A stretch of 64,000 nucleotides of DNA from Accumulibacter sp. (GCA_024235695.1 JACKLX010000009.1:62001-126000); one strand, 5' to 3'. Shown: positions 1 to 13,129, counted from the stretch's first letter. Numbers and translations are program-made. Notes: generated by a model not told the origin, from the letters alone.

Positions 1-357
1 GGAGACGATCGCGAAACAGTCGGTCGCATCGAGGATCGAAAAGTTCGGCTTGTAACCGAGCGTCCGCGACTCTTCGCGCAGGATGCGCACGCCGAGCGCG
101 TGGAAGGTCGAAATCGTCAGGCCTTTCGACGGCTTGTCGGCAAGCAGCTTGCTGACCCGCTCCTGCATTTCCCTCGCCGCCTTGTTGGTGAAGGTGATCG
201 CGGCGATGTTGGCCGGGCTGAAGCCGCAGGCGTCGATCAGATAGGCGATCTTCTCGGTGATCACGCGCGTCTTGCCCGATCCGGCGCCGGCGAGGACCAG
301 CAGCGGGCCGTCGAGGTAGCGGATCGCTTCGCGTTGTGGCGGGTTCAGGGAGGACAT
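1..357 (-). CDS. rep: ATP-dependent DNA helicase Rep, N-terminal part (runs off the window)
   Basis: The minus strand starting at ATG 357 reads MSSLNPPQREAIRYLDGPLL, then the Walker A segment LVLAGAGSGKTRVI, then AAITFTNKAAREMQERV (motif Ia) and a TFHALGVRILREE stretch. This is the start of an SF1A UvrD/Rep helicase, and the MSSLNPPQ opening is typical of Rep rather than UvrD. Only about 119 residues lie in the window; the rest is beyond base 1. Rep is a 3'-5' translocase that clears protein blocks ahead of replication forks. It is divergent from the adaptor gene at 535, with about 180 bp between them in which I see no clear promoter. Confidence 0.88.
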   Translation of the reverse strand, partial: MSSLNPPQREAIRYLDGPLLVLAGAGSGKTRVITEKIAYLIDACGFSPANIAAITFTNKAAREMQERVSKLLADKPSKGLTISTFHALGVRILREESRTLGYKPNFSILDATDCFAIVS

Positions 358-534
358 CGCGGAGCCGGACTGGAGCGGGGGGCGATTCTAGCATGCGCTC
401 GCCGCCGGCAAGCGCCGCGCGCGCGGCGCTGGCGAGCGGTGTTGTGCGCTCGCTGGCCTTGCCTGTTGGCGTGATTCGTCGGACCATAGCGGGCGTTGCC
501 GTCCGGCCGCCCCTCTATCCCGAGCACCGTTACC

Positions 535-1698
535 ATGTCGCCGCTGATCCGCCGCCTGCTTGTCGCCATCCTGCTTGTTGTGCTGATTGCTGGCGGCATC
601 TGGTGGGCGACCCGTCCAAAACCGGTGGCCGTGGTGCTGAAGGAAATCGAACGCGGCCTGGTCGAGTCGACCATTGCCAACACCCGTGCCGGGACGGTAG
701 AGGCGTGTCAGCGCACCAGGTTGTCGACCATCACCGGTGGCCGCATCGAGCTGCTGGCGGTCAAGGAGGGTGATCGCGTCGCCAAGGGCCAGCTGTTGAT
801 GAAGCTGTGGAACGACGACCAGCAGGCGCAGAGCGCCTGGTACGTCGCGCAGGTGGCGACCGCTCGCCAGCGTGTCAAGGAAGCCTGCACCGTCGCCGCC
901 AACGCCGAACGCGAGGCCGATCGGCAGGCAAGCCTGCGCGCCAGGGGTTTTGTTTCGCAGGCCAAGGAAGACAGCGCACGCAGCGAAGCGCTTGCCCGGG
1001 CTGCCGGTTGCGAGGCGGCCAGGGCCGATGTCGTCCAGGCCGAGGCGAGAGTCCGGTTGACGCGGGTCGAGCAGGGGCGGACGGTGCTCTACGCGCCATT
1101 CGCCGGCACCGTTGCCAAGATCGTCGGCGAAGTCGGCGAGTACTCGACACCGTCACCGCCGGGCGTGCCGACGCCACCGGCGATCGATCTGATCGACGAC
1201 TCGTGTCTCTACGTCAAGGCGCCGATGGACGAAGTCGATGCGCCGAAGATCGCCGCCGGGCAGCCGGTTCGCATCAGCCTCGACGCGCTGCCGAAGCAGT
1301 CCTTTCCCGGCACGGTCAAGCGTGTCGCACCCTACGTTTCGGCGGTCGAGAAACAGGCGCGCACGGTTGATATCGAGGCCACTTTCGACGATCCGCAGGC
1401 GCCGGGCAAGCTGCTGGTCGGCTACAGCGCCGACGTCGAAGTGATTCTGGACGTTCGCGACAACGTCGTTCGCGTGCCGACCTCGGCCTTGCTCGAAGGC
1501 GGACGGGTGCTGGTCGCCGACGCCGACGGCACGCTTGTCGAGCGCAAGGTCAGGACCGGTCTCGCCAACTGGGAGTTCGCCGAGGTGCTCGAAGGGCTGA
1601 CGCCCGGCGATCGCGTCGTCACCTCGCTCGAACGCGCCGGGGTCAAGGCCGGCGTGCCTTATGCGGTCGACGGCCAGGCGACTGCGGCCGGCCGCTAG
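535..1698 (+). CDS. HlyD/MacA-family periplasmic adaptor of an ABC exporter
   Basis: 387 residues from ATG 535. An in-frame ATG at 496 exists, but 535 puts the membrane anchor (about residues 5-24, LLVAILLVVLIAGGIWW) at the N-terminus. A biotinyl-lipoyl-like segment (GRIELLAVKEGDRVAKGQLL), a helical hairpin rich in Ala/Glu/Arg, a second lipoyl half (LYAPFAGTVAKIVGEVGEY) and a beta-barrel follow, the usual order for membrane fusion proteins. It is 3 bp upstream of an ABC ATPase and shares its operon with two FtsX-type permeases, so it most likely links a MacB-like inner-membrane pump to an outer-membrane channel. No TolC-like gene is in the window. The substrate cannot be read from sequence. 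Confidence 0.9.
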   Translation: MSPLIRRLLVAILLVVLIAGGIWWATRPKPVAVVLKEIERGLVESTIANTRAGTVEACQRTRLSTITGGRIELLAVKEGDRVAKGQLLMKLWNDDQQAQSAWYVAQVATARQRVKEACTVAANAEREADRQASLRARGFVSQAKEDSARSEALARAAGCEAARADVVQAEARVRLTRVEQGRTVLYAPFAGTVAKIVGEVGEYSTPSPPGVPTPPAIDLIDDSCLYVKAPMDEVDAPKIAAGQPVRISLDALPKQSFPGTVKRVAPYVSAVEKQARTVDIEATFDDPQAPGKLLVGYSADVEVILDVRDNVVRVPTSALLEGGRVLVADADGTLVERKVRTGLANWEFAEVLEGLTPGDRVVTSLERAGVKAGVPYAVDGQATAAGR

Positions 1699-1701
1699 CC
1701 A

Positions 1702-2424
1702 ATGAGCGCAGCGCTGATCGAGCTGGCCGGCATCGAACGCGTCTTCCACCTTGGCGACAGCGAGGTGCACGCGCTGCGCTGCCTGGACCTGCGCATCGCC
1801 GCCGGCGAATACGTCGCGGTGATGGGCCCGTCCGGCTCGGGGAAATCAACGCTGCTCAACCTGCTCGGCCTGCTCGACCGCCCCAACGCCGGTACCTACC
1901 GGCTCGAAGGGCGCGACGTCACCACCCTGTCGGCTGAAGAGCAGGCGCGCGTACGCAGCGAGCGCATCGGCTTCGTCTTCCAGAGCTTTCACCTGGTGCC
2001 GCGCCTGACCGCCGCCGAGAACGTCGCCCTGCCGATGATCCTCGCCGGAATCGCGCCGGCACAGCGCGCGCAGCGGGTGGCACGGACGCTGCGCGACTAC
2101 GGCCTGGAAAACCGTGCTGACCATCGCCCGGACCAGCTCTCCGGCGGGCAGCGCCAGCGCGTCGCAATCGCCCGGGCGACGATCATGCAGCCGGCGGTGA
2201 TTCTTGCCGACGAGCCGACCGGCAACCTCGATCGCGCCACCGGCGAGGAAGTCATGCGCCTGCTCGAAGCACTCAACGGCCAGGGCGTGACGCTGATCGT
2301 CGTCACCCACGACGGCGCCCTCGGCGCGCGCGCCAGGCGCCAGTTGCTGATGGAAGACGGCGCTCTGGCGCATGACAGCGCCAGCCCGGACGAGGTGAAA
2401 GACGCGTGCGCACTCCCGACCTGA
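1702..2424 (+). CDS. ABC transporter ATP-binding protein, MacB/LolD type
   Basis: 240 residues with all ATPase motifs: Walker A GPSGSGKST (42-50), Q-loop in FVFQSFHLVPRL, signature LSGGQRQRVAIARA, Walker B VILADEPTGNLD and the switch histidine in VVTHD. This is the MacB/LolD subfamily (o228), which energises mechanotransmission-type exporters with FtsX-like permeases. It lies 3 bp after the adaptor. Its 3' end overlaps the next permease by 19 nt, so the genes are likely translationally coupled. Confidence 0.93.
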   Translation: MSAALIELAGIERVFHLGDSEVHALRCLDLRIAAGEYVAVMGPSGSGKSTLLNLLGLLDRPNAGTYRLEGRDVTTLSAEEQARVRSERIGFVFQSFHLVPRLTAAENVALPMILAGIAPAQRAQRVARTLRDYGLENRADHRPDQLSGGQRQRVAIARATIMQPAVILADEPTGNLDRATGEEVMRLLEALNGQGVTLIVVTHDGALGARARRQLLMEDGALAHDSASPDEVKDACALPT

Positions 2425-3614
2425 TCCGCTTTGCCCGCGACGCGGCGACCGGCAATCCCCTGCGCAGCTTCCTGCTGGTTCTGGCGATGGCCATCGGTGT
2501 CGGCGCCGTCGTCGTGCTCACCGCGCTCGGCGACGGTGCCCGCCGCTACGTGCTCAACGAATTCTCGTCGATCGGCAGCAACCTGGTGATCGTCCTGCCC
2601 GGCCGCTCGCAGACCGGCGGCTTCAACCCGGGCAACGCGGTCACCAGCACGCCGCGCGACCTGACCATCGACGACGCGCAGGCACTGCTGCGCGCGCGCG
2701 CGGTGCACCGCGCGGCGCCGCTCGCGGTCGGCACGTCGGAGATCAGCTTCGGCGGCAAATTGCGCGAAGTGATGGTCGTCGGCACCACTGCCGAGTTCAT
2801 CGACGTGCGCCGTCTGGCGCTCGCCCAGGGGCGCTTCCTGCCAGCTGGCGACTGGCGTCGTGGCGTCTCCGAAGCGGTGATCGGCGCCAAGGTACGCGAC
2901 GAGATGTTCGGCCACGAGTCGGCGCTCGGACAACTGGCGCGCATCGGCGACCGCCGTTTTCGCATCGTCGGCGTCCTCGCGTCCAGCGGTCAGGGGCTGG
3001 GGATGAACACCGACGAGCTGGTGATCGTGCCGGTGGCGCTGGCGCAGGCGATGTTCAACAGCAACACGCTGTTCCGGATCCTGGTCGAAGCGACCGGCCG
3101 CGAAGCGATCGAACCGGCCAAGGCGCAGGTGACCGAGATCATCAAGCAGCGCCACGACGGCGAGGAAGACGTGACGATCATCACCCAGGACGCCGTTCTG
3201 GCCACCTTCGACCGCCTGCTCGGGACGATGACCCTCGCCGTCGCCGGCATCGCCGCGATCAGCCTGGCCGTCGCCGGCATCCTGGTGATGAACGTGATGC
3301 TCGTTTCGGTGACCCAGCGCACCGCCGAGATCGGCCTGCTCAAGGCGCTCGGCGCCACCGGCGCGACGATCCGCAATGCCTTCCTGACCGAGGCGGCGAT
3401 GCTGTCGGTGGCTGGCGCGCTGCTGGGCTTCGTCCTTGGCCAGGCCGGTGCCGCCCTGATCCGCCAGCTCTACCCGGCGTATCCGGCTTTTCCGCCGGAC
3501 TGGGCGGTGCTCGCCGGGCTTGGCACGGCACTTTTCACCGGCATCGTCTTCGGCGTCCTGCCGGCCGGCCGGGCGGCACGGCTCGATCCCGTGCAGTCCT
3601 TGTCGCGGCGCTGA
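2406..3614 (+). CDS. ABC transporter permease 1 (MacB/FtsX type)
   Basis: 402 residues from GTG 2406, inside the end of the ATPase gene. It has the MacB plan: TM1 near residues 20-40 (FLLVLAMAIGVGAVVVLTALG), a large periplasmic domain (about 45-270) and three C-terminal TM segments (AVAGIAAISLAVAGILVMNVML and the last about 80 residues), ending in GVLPAGRAARLDPVQSL, typical of FtsX permeases. It is the half-transporter partner of the second permease at 11713. In related operons two such permeases normally sit next to each other. Here about 8 kb of toxin and restriction genes separate them. Confidence 0.9.
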   Translation: MRTPDLIRFARDAATGNPLRSFLLVLAMAIGVGAVVVLTALGDGARRYVLNEFSSIGSNLVIVLPGRSQTGGFNPGNAVTSTPRDLTIDDAQALLRARAVHRAAPLAVGTSEISFGGKLREVMVVGTTAEFIDVRRLALAQGRFLPAGDWRRGVSEAVIGAKVRDEMFGHESALGQLARIGDRRFRIVGVLASSGQGLGMNTDELVIVPVALAQAMFNSNTLFRILVEATGREAIEPAKAQVTEIIKQRHDGEEDVTIITQDAVLATFDRLLGTMTLAVAGIAAISLAVAGILVMNVMLVSVTQRTAEIGLLKALGATGATIRNAFLTEAAMLSVAGALLGFVLGQAGAALIRQLYPAYPAFPPDWAVLAGLGTALFTGIVFGVLPAGRAARLDPVQSLSRR

Positions 3615-3722
3615 GGCGACGGCCGGACGGGCGAAAACTCTCGCCGAGCGACACGCACCCGCACCGTCATTGCGCGGACATCGCTCGCGCTCCGTGGCCT
3701 CGAGAGCACCCCCACCCGCCGG

Positions 3723-3749
3723 GTATTACAATGATCGCCAACGTAATAC
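3723..3749. promoter_or_regulatory. Inverted repeat, likely antitoxin operator
   Basis: Perfect 7-bp arms GTATTAC (3723-3729) and GTAATAC (3743-3749) are separated by 13 bp. They lie just upstream of a strong ribosome binding site (AGGAGG) and the ATG of the AbrB-type antitoxin remnant at 3765. VapB/AbrB-family antitoxins autoregulate by binding such palindromes with their N-terminal swapped-hairpin domain. The operator role is inferred from position and symmetry. Confidence 0.55.
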
Positions 3750-3764
3750 AGAAGGAGGCGCAAC

Positions 3765-3812
3765 ATGGCGACGACACTTATCAGCAAGGGTCAGGTCACC
3801 ATCCCCCGGCCT
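3765..3812 (+). pseudogene. Remnant of AbrB/VapB-type antitoxin (first ~16 codons only)
   Basis: ATG 3765 has a good Shine-Dalgarno (GAAGGAGG) and encodes MATTLISKGQVTIPRP, the classic start of a SpoVT/AbrB-fold antitoxin. After Pro16 the frame runs into the start of the PIN toxin in another register and gives meaningless sequence to a stop at 3974. The simplest reading is a deletion that removed the rest of the antitoxin (normally about 70-85 residues) and joined codon 16 to the toxin start. What remains cannot neutralise the toxin, because the toxin-binding C-terminus is gone. Confidence 0.7.
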
Positions 3813-3813
3813 G

Positions 3814-4224
3814 ATGCTGCTGGTCGACAGCAACGTGCTGGTCGATGTTCTGGAGAACGATCCGGAATGGGTGGACTGGTCAATTGGCCAACTGCGCGCA
3901 CAATCGAAAGTTCACCGGCTGGCGATCAACCCGATCATCCATGCCGAACTGTCGCTGACCTTCTCGACCGTTGAGGCACTGGACAAGACCATCGATGAGC
4001 TTGAGCTGGCAATGATCGAGTTGCCGCGCCCAGCCCTGTTCCTGGCCGGTAAGGCATTCGTGCGTTACCGCCGACAGGGCGGTACCAGAAACAACGTGCC
4101 CGCCGACTTCTTCATCGGTGCACATGCCGCCGTGTCGCGATTTCCGCTATTGACCCGGGATACGCGGCGCTACACATCCTGTTTTTCCGATGTGGAACTG
4201 ATCGCACCCGAAGCCTCGCCATGA
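3814..4224 (+). CDS. PIN-domain ribonuclease toxin (VapC-like), full length
   Basis: 136 residues from ATG 3814. The four acidic PIN positions are present: Asp in LLVDSNVLVDVL, Glu in IIHAELS, Asp in PADFFIGAHA and Asp in LLTRDTRRY. VapC toxins are Mg-dependent RNases cutting tRNA or rRNA, normally held by a cognate VapB. Length and motifs look intact, but the antitoxin upstream is reduced to its first codons. There is no Shine-Dalgarno directly before ATG 3814, and the antitoxin's site lies about 60 bp upstream in another frame, so translation may be weak. That could explain how an unpaired toxin gene persists. Confidence 0.82.
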   Translation: MLLVDSNVLVDVLENDPEWVDWSIGQLRAQSKVHRLAINPIIHAELSLTFSTVEALDKTIDELELAMIELPRPALFLAGKAFVRYRRQGGTRNNVPADFFIGAHAAVSRFPLLTRDTRRYTSCFSDVELIAPEASP

Positions 4225-4348
4225 ATGATTCTCAGCCGTCACGCCCAGCCAGATCCAATCCCCGGTTGGGGAATTCGCAGACATGCTGCGTCGTTCCTCA
4301 GAAATCGGGTCTTGACTATTGCCCAAGGCCCGGGGGAATGACAAGCTG

Positions 4349-5960
<1,612 letters not shown>

Positions 5961-5971
<11 letters not shown>

Positions 5972-7208
5972 ATGGACAAGGCTCCCGCTGGAAGATTGCA
6001 TGGCCGCAATCATCGACTACCGCGGAAAGTCGCCTGAAAAGGCGACCTTCGGCGTTCCGCTCGTTACGGCGAAAATTGTGAAGGGTGGGCGCATCGAAAA
6101 ACCCGAAGAGTTCATCGCGGAAGCGGACTTCGAGGATTGGATGCGGCGTGGAATGCCGAAGCCTGGCGACATAGTGATGACGACCGAGGCACCGCTTGGC
6201 GAAGTGGCGCAACTCGACGGACGGAAAGTCGCGTTGGCTCAACGTGTCATCACGCTTCGCGGAAAACCAGATGTTCTTGACAACACGTTTCTGAAATTTC
6301 TCCTGCAATCGAGTCCAGTTCAAGAAGAGCTTCGTTCTCGCGGCACAGGCACAACCGTTGTCGGCATTCGACAAAGCGAGTTGCGCAAAGTCAGCCTCGC
6401 GCTCCCATCCCTCGCCGAGCAAAAGGCCATCGCGGCGGTACTTGGGGCGCTGGACGACAAGATCGAGTTGAACCAGCGGATGAACGCGACGCTGGAGGCG
6501 TTGGCGCGGGCGCTGTTCGACAACTGGACTCAATTGCATGCAAACGCCATTGAGGAGCACATCGTCCAAGAGTTGATCGACAATAAAGTCCTGCTTATTG
6601 GCGACGGTTATCGTGCAAAGAACTCCGAGTTCGCGACTGACGGGCTTCCATTTGTTCGCGCCGGAAATCTGAAAGTCGACGGTTTGGATTTGGCTGGAGC
6701 AGAAGTCTTGAGCGCCCACAGCACCGCCGCTGCGGGTCACAAGGTCGGAAAGGTGGACGACGTCGCATTCACATCAAAGGGGACCATCGGGCGCATCACG
6801 CGCGTATCACCAAAAACCGGACCGTTCGTTTACTCACCACAAGTCTGCTTTTGGCGCTCCGTCGCCCGCGACACACTCAATCCAAACGTGCTCTACCGTT
6901 GGATGAGGAGCGCCGATTTCACCAGGCAAGTCACAGCCGTCAGCGCGCAGACCGACATGGCGCCTTACGTGAGCCTGCAAGACCAGAAGAAGATGGTCAT
7001 CCAGTTACCGCCACCAAGCGCGCAAAGCGAGATAGCCGAACAACTAGAACCAATCGACGCGCGCATAGCTGCCAACGCCGAACAATCCCGCACCCTCGCC
7101 ACCCTGCGCGACACGCTGCTGCCGAAGCTGCTGAGTGGCGAGCTGAACCTGCCTGCCGCGTTGCTTGCGGCGCAGGCAGGGGTGGCGGCAGCAGCCTCAA
7201 ACATCTAA
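5961..7208 (+). CDS. hsdS: Type I restriction-modification specificity subunit HsdS
   Basis: 415 residues with the two-fold HsdS plan: target recognition domain 1 (about 5-150), central conserved helices ([20 protein letters not shown] onward to about 190), target recognition domain 2 (about 195-355) and a C-terminal helix pair ([20 protein letters not shown], then [10 protein letters not shown]). It starts inside the hsdM end (11-nt overlap), indicating coupled translation. The recognition domains are visibly less GC-rich than the flanking chromosome, as is common for exchangeable HsdS domains. The recognised DNA site cannot be deduced. Confidence 0.95.
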
Positions 7209-7222
7209 ACCAACTCTCGTCT

Positions 7223-7810
7223 ATGGACCCACGTGTTACCGAATTTCAGTGCATCATGCCGATGGAGAACATCCCTTCGGTGCTGGTGCATGGGATTCTG
7301 TCGCATGCGCGGGCGTCGAGGCTGGCTCATGCCACCGTGGCGATGGAGACGATGCAGGAGAAGCGGGACAAGAAGCACGTGCCCGGCGGCTTGAAACTGC
7401 ACCAATACGCGAATCTCTATTTCCACGCGCGCAATCCGATGCTTTTCAAACGCAAGGACCAGGCGGCGAGCCTGTGCGTGCTGCGCATCTCGACAGACGT
7501 CCGGAATCTGGCGGGCGTAGTCTTCGCGGACAGCAATGCCTCGGGTGATTATGTCCGCTTCCTGAGTCCGGCGCAGTGGCAGCTGCTCCACTTCGATGAC
7601 ATCTACGCGATGGACTGGCGACATCCGAATGACCCCATCGCTTACTACCGGCACCGCTCGCGAAAATGTGCGGAGGTGCTGGTGCCGCATCGCGTGGAGT
7701 ATTCCCTCCTGACCGGCGCCTGGGTGGTGGACAGGCGTGCAGCCGAGAGGCTCTCTGCGATGGGGTTCACGCTCCCCATTGCCATCGATCCCGTGTTATT
7801 TTTTTGCTAA
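7223..7810 (+). CDS. darT: DarT-like DNA ADP-ribosyltransferase toxin (DUF4433)
   Basis: 195 residues from ATG 7223, 14 bp after hsdS. DUF4433/DarT features: N-terminal helix with GILSHARASRLAH, the HQYANLYFHARNPML block (60-74) and a C-terminal KCAEVLVP motif whose Glu151 matches the catalytic glutamate of the family. Characterised DarT enzymes use NAD+ to ADP-ribosylate thymidine or guanosine in single-stranded DNA, which stops replication and aborts phage infection. The partner antitoxin DarG follows 17 bp downstream. Base composition is less GC-rich than the surroundings. The unusual point is its position between hsdS and hsdR on the same strand. Confidence 0.9.
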   Translation: MDPRVTEFQCIMPMENIPSVLVHGILSHARASRLAHATVAMETMQEKRDKKHVPGGLKLHQYANLYFHARNPMLFKRKDQAASLCVLRISTDVRNLAGVVFADSNASGDYVRFLSPAQWQLLHFDDIYAMDWRHPNDPIAYYRHRSRKCAEVLVPHRVEYSLLTGAWVVDRRAAERLSAMGFTLPIAIDPVLFFC

Positions 7811-7827
7811 GCTCAAGCACACCAATC

Positions 7828-8940
7828 ATGTTCAAAGCACTCATCGGCAACCTCTTTACCAGCGAAGTGCAAACGCTGGTCAACACGGTCAATTGCGTCG
7901 GCGTGATGGGCAAAGGCGTGGCGCTGGAATTCAAGGAGCGCTTTCCCTCCTTGTTCTCGGACTACGCCGAGCGATGCACTCGCAAACAACTGCGGCTTGG
8001 CGAGCCGTATGTGTATCGCGCAACAGGCGGGAAGCTGGTGGTGAACTTCCCGACGAAAGGACACTGGCGCTCGCCTTCACGACTCGCGGACATCGAGAGC
8101 GGACTGGATTATTTCGTGAAGCACTACGCCGCGTGGGGCATCACGAGCATTGCCTTTCCGCCGCTGGGCTGTGGCAACGGCGGGTTGGAGTGGGCAGAGG
8201 TGGGGCCGCTAGCTTATGCCAAGCTGCACCGCTTGCCGATCCTCATTGAGATCTATGCGCCCTACGGCACGCCGAAGCATGAATTGACAGAGGAGTTTCT
8301 GGCCAGACCAGCGCAGATGTCTTTGGGAGGGGAAGGCCGGAAGCAAGATAAGCTGAACCCTGAATGGGTGGTGCTGGTGGAAGTGCTCCGGGAGCTTGGG
8401 CAGCAGCCGTACGCGAATCCGGTGGGGCGAACAATCTTCCAGAAGATTTGCTACGTGCTGACGGAAATGGGCGTGCACACGGGCTTTCAGTTCGGCAAGG
8501 GCAGCTACGGCCCCTTTGCCGATGAGGTGAAGCTGGCGCTGCATGAGTTCGCCAACCGAAACTGGCTGCAAGAAGAACAACTCGGCCAGATGATGGCGCT
8601 GCGCGTGGGCGAGCAATACGAGCAGGACCGGGCAAAGTTCGCCGACGTAATCCAGCCGCATCAAAAGAAAATCGCCAAGGCGGTGGACCTTTTCAGCCGC
8701 ATAAAAAACACGGCGCAAGCGGAGGAAGTACTGACGGTGTTCTTTGCCAGTCGCCAACTGAAGAAGGCCAAGCCGCAGCAGGAAGTCGCCGAACAAGAGC
8801 TCTACGATTACATCCTCGACTGGAAAAAGGCTTGGGCGACGGACCAGAAGAAGAGCGCAGTGGCGAGTGCGATCCGAAACCTCGTGGTGCTGGGCTGGAT
8901 GAAACTGAGCTTCAGCGAATCCATGCCGGAATCTGCCTAG
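7828..8940 (+). CDS. darG: DarG-like macrodomain DNA ADP-ribosyl glycohydrolase antitoxin
   Basis: 370 residues from ATG 7828. The N-terminal macrodomain (1-160) begins MFKALIGNLFTSEVQTLVNT and contains NCVGVMGKGVALEFKERFP (ADP-ribose loop), NFPTKGHW with Lys77, equivalent to the catalytic lysine of DarG (inferred from alignment by eye), and PPLGCGNGGLEW. The C-terminal half (from about 180) matches the DarG region that binds and blocks DarT. The macrodomain removes ADP-ribose from DNA, so the antitoxin acts both enzymatically and by binding. It ends 6 bp before the hsdR start. It appears complete, in contrast to the antitoxin at 3765. Confidence 0.9.
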   Translation: MFKALIGNLFTSEVQTLVNTVNCVGVMGKGVALEFKERFPSLFSDYAERCTRKQLRLGEPYVYRATGGKLVVNFPTKGHWRSPSRLADIESGLDYFVKHYAAWGITSIAFPPLGCGNGGLEWAEVGPLAYAKLHRLPILIEIYAPYGTPKHELTEEFLARPAQMSLGGEGRKQDKLNPEWVVLVEVLRELGQQPYANPVGRTIFQKICYVLTEMGVHTGFQFGKGSYGPFADEVKLALHEFANRNWLQEEQLGQMMALRVGEQYEQDRAKFADVIQPHQKKIAKAVDLFSRIKNTAQAEEVLTVFFASRQLKKAKPQQEVAEQELYDYILDWKKAWATDQKKSAVASAIRNLVVLGWMKLSFSESMPESA

Positions 8941-8946
8941 CCCCCG

Positions 8947-11712
<2,766 letters not shown>

Positions 11713-12918
11713 ATGATCCGTCCCGGCGACTCGCTGCAACTCGCCCTGCGCGCGATCACCGCGCATCGCCTGCGCAGCTTCCTGACCTTGCTGGGGATCG
11801 CCGTCGGCATCGCCGCGGTGATTCTCTTGACGTCGATCGGCGAGGGGATTCATCGTTTCGTCCTCGCCGAGTTCACCCAGTTCGGTACCAACGTGATCAG
11901 CGTCGCGCCGGGCCGGACCAAGACCGCGGGGCACGTGCCGACCGGCATTCCGACGTCGGTGCGGCCGCTCACCCTCGAAGACGCGCGCGCCCTCGAGCGC
12001 CTGCCGCACATCACCGGCATGACTGCGACCGTCTGGGGCAACAGCGAAGTCTACGCCAACGGTCGCGTCCGTCGGACGACGGTCAACGGGGTCAGCCCCG
12101 ACATGCTCAAGGTGTTCAGCATCAAGGTGCGCAGCGGCCAGTTCCTGCCCGCCGAGGATGCCGACAATGCCCGCGCCTTCATCGTTCTCGGCGCCCGCCT
12201 CAAGGAGGAACTGTTCGGCACCGCCAACCCCCTCGGCGCGCGCGTGCGCGTCGGCGGCCTGCAGTTCCGGGTCATCGGCGTGCTCGAAGCCAAGGGGCAG
12301 TTCCTCGGCATCGACCTCGACGACGCCGCCTACATCCCGACCGCCAGGGCGCTGGAGCTCTACAACCGTGACGGCATCATGAAGATCGACCTGTCGTACG
12401 AGGAGGGCGTACGCGCCGCCGGCGTCAGCGCGCTGGTCAAGGCGACGCTGGCGGCGCGGCATGGCCGTGAGGACTTCACGATCACGACGCAGGAAGACAT
12501 GCTGCGCACCCTGTCGAACATCCTCGACGTCCTGACCATGGCGGTCGGCGCCCTCGGCAGCATCTCGCTGCTGGTCGGTGGCGTCGGCATCGTCACCATC
12601 ATGACCATTGCGGTCGCCGAGCGCACCGGCGAAATCGGCTTGCTGGTGGCACTTGGCGCGCCGCGCCGGACGATTCTCGGGCTGTTCCTCGGCGAGGCGG
12701 TCGCCCTCTCGGCGCTCGGCGGGCTGTTCGGCCTGCTGCTTGGCATCGGCCTGGCGCAGCTGATTCATCTGCTGGTACCGGCCTTGCCGGTGCACACGCC
12801 GCTCAGTTTCGTCGCCCTGGCCGAAGTGCTCGCCGTGGCGATTGGCCTGCTCGCCGGTGTGCTGCCGGCCCGGCGCGCCGCGCGGCTCGATGCCGTCGAT
12901 GCGCTGCGTGCCGAATGA
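11713..12918 (+). CDS. ABC transporter permease 2 (MacB/FtsX type)
   Basis: 401 residues beginning MIRPGDSLQLALRAI, with TM1 FLTLLGIAVGIAAVILLTS, a periplasmic domain and three C-terminal TMs (ALGSISLLVGGVGIVTIMTI onward), ending VLPARRAARLDAVDALRAE. It resembles permease 1 in plan and length and is the expected last gene of the adaptor-ATPase-permease-permease operon. Its ATG follows the hsdR TAG with no gap, and I see no Shine-Dalgarno in the preceding 20 bases. Translation probably depends on ribosomes finishing the hsdR reading frame, which now has an earlier nonsense codon. Confidence 0.9.
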   Translation: MIRPGDSLQLALRAITAHRLRSFLTLLGIAVGIAAVILLTSIGEGIHRFVLAEFTQFGTNVISVAPGRTKTAGHVPTGIPTSVRPLTLEDARALERLPHITGMTATVWGNSEVYANGRVRRTTVNGVSPDMLKVFSIKVRSGQFLPAEDADNARAFIVLGARLKEELFGTANPLGARVRVGGLQFRVIGVLEAKGQFLGIDLDDAAYIPTARALELYNRDGIMKIDLSYEEGVRAAGVSALVKATLAARHGREDFTITTQEDMLRTLSNILDVLTMAVGALGSISLLVGGVGIVTIMTIAVAERTGEIGLLVALGAPRRTILGLFLGEAVALSALGGLFGLLLGIGLAQLIHLLVPALPVHTPLSFVALAEVLAVAIGLLAGVLPARRAARLDAVDALRAE

Positions 12919-12956
12919 CGCGTTCTTCCTCGCCGCGCCATGCTTTCACGGAGCAC

Positions 12957-12973
12957 TGTCGGAAAACTTTACA
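12957..12973. promoter_or_regulatory. Putative PEP-CTERM box (response-regulator site)
   Basis: TGTCGGAAAACTTTACA, an imperfect dyad (TGT...ACA), lies about 66 bp upstream of the sigma-54 -24 element of a PEP-CTERM gene. That is a normal place for an enhancer bound by a sigma-54 activator. PEP-CTERM/exosortase bacteria carry an AtoC-like regulator (PrsR, PEP-CTERM-box response regulator) with sensor PrsK. Assignment of this motif to PrsR is inference from position and recall. Confidence 0.5.
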
Positions 12974-13038
12974 CCTGCTCTTGCCCTTGCCCCGGTGAGT
13001 CGAAAGAATACGGCATTAAAACAGCCGGATAACTTTTT

Positions 13039-13055
13039 CGGTGCGATTCTTGCTT
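13039..13055 (+). promoter_or_regulatory. Sigma-54 (RpoN) promoter, -24/-12
   Basis: CGGTGCGATTCTTGCTT has the invariant GG (13040-13041) and GC (13052-13053) with exactly 10 bases between, close to the consensus TGGCACG-N4-TTGCT. Transcription would start about 12 bp downstream, giving a leader of roughly 140 nt for the hydrolase at 13207. Confidence 0.72.
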
Positions 13056-13129
13056 GCGGGATCCTGTCGATCACCAAAGCCGCCGTATTGCGGTGCCGCA
13101 GCCCGGCCTGCGGCCAGCAATCAAGTCCT

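Noticed and set aside
3617-3650. Hairpin GGCGA/TCGCC after permease 1 as a terminator
   Set aside because: Only a 5-bp stem and no T-tract, so it was not scored as a terminator.
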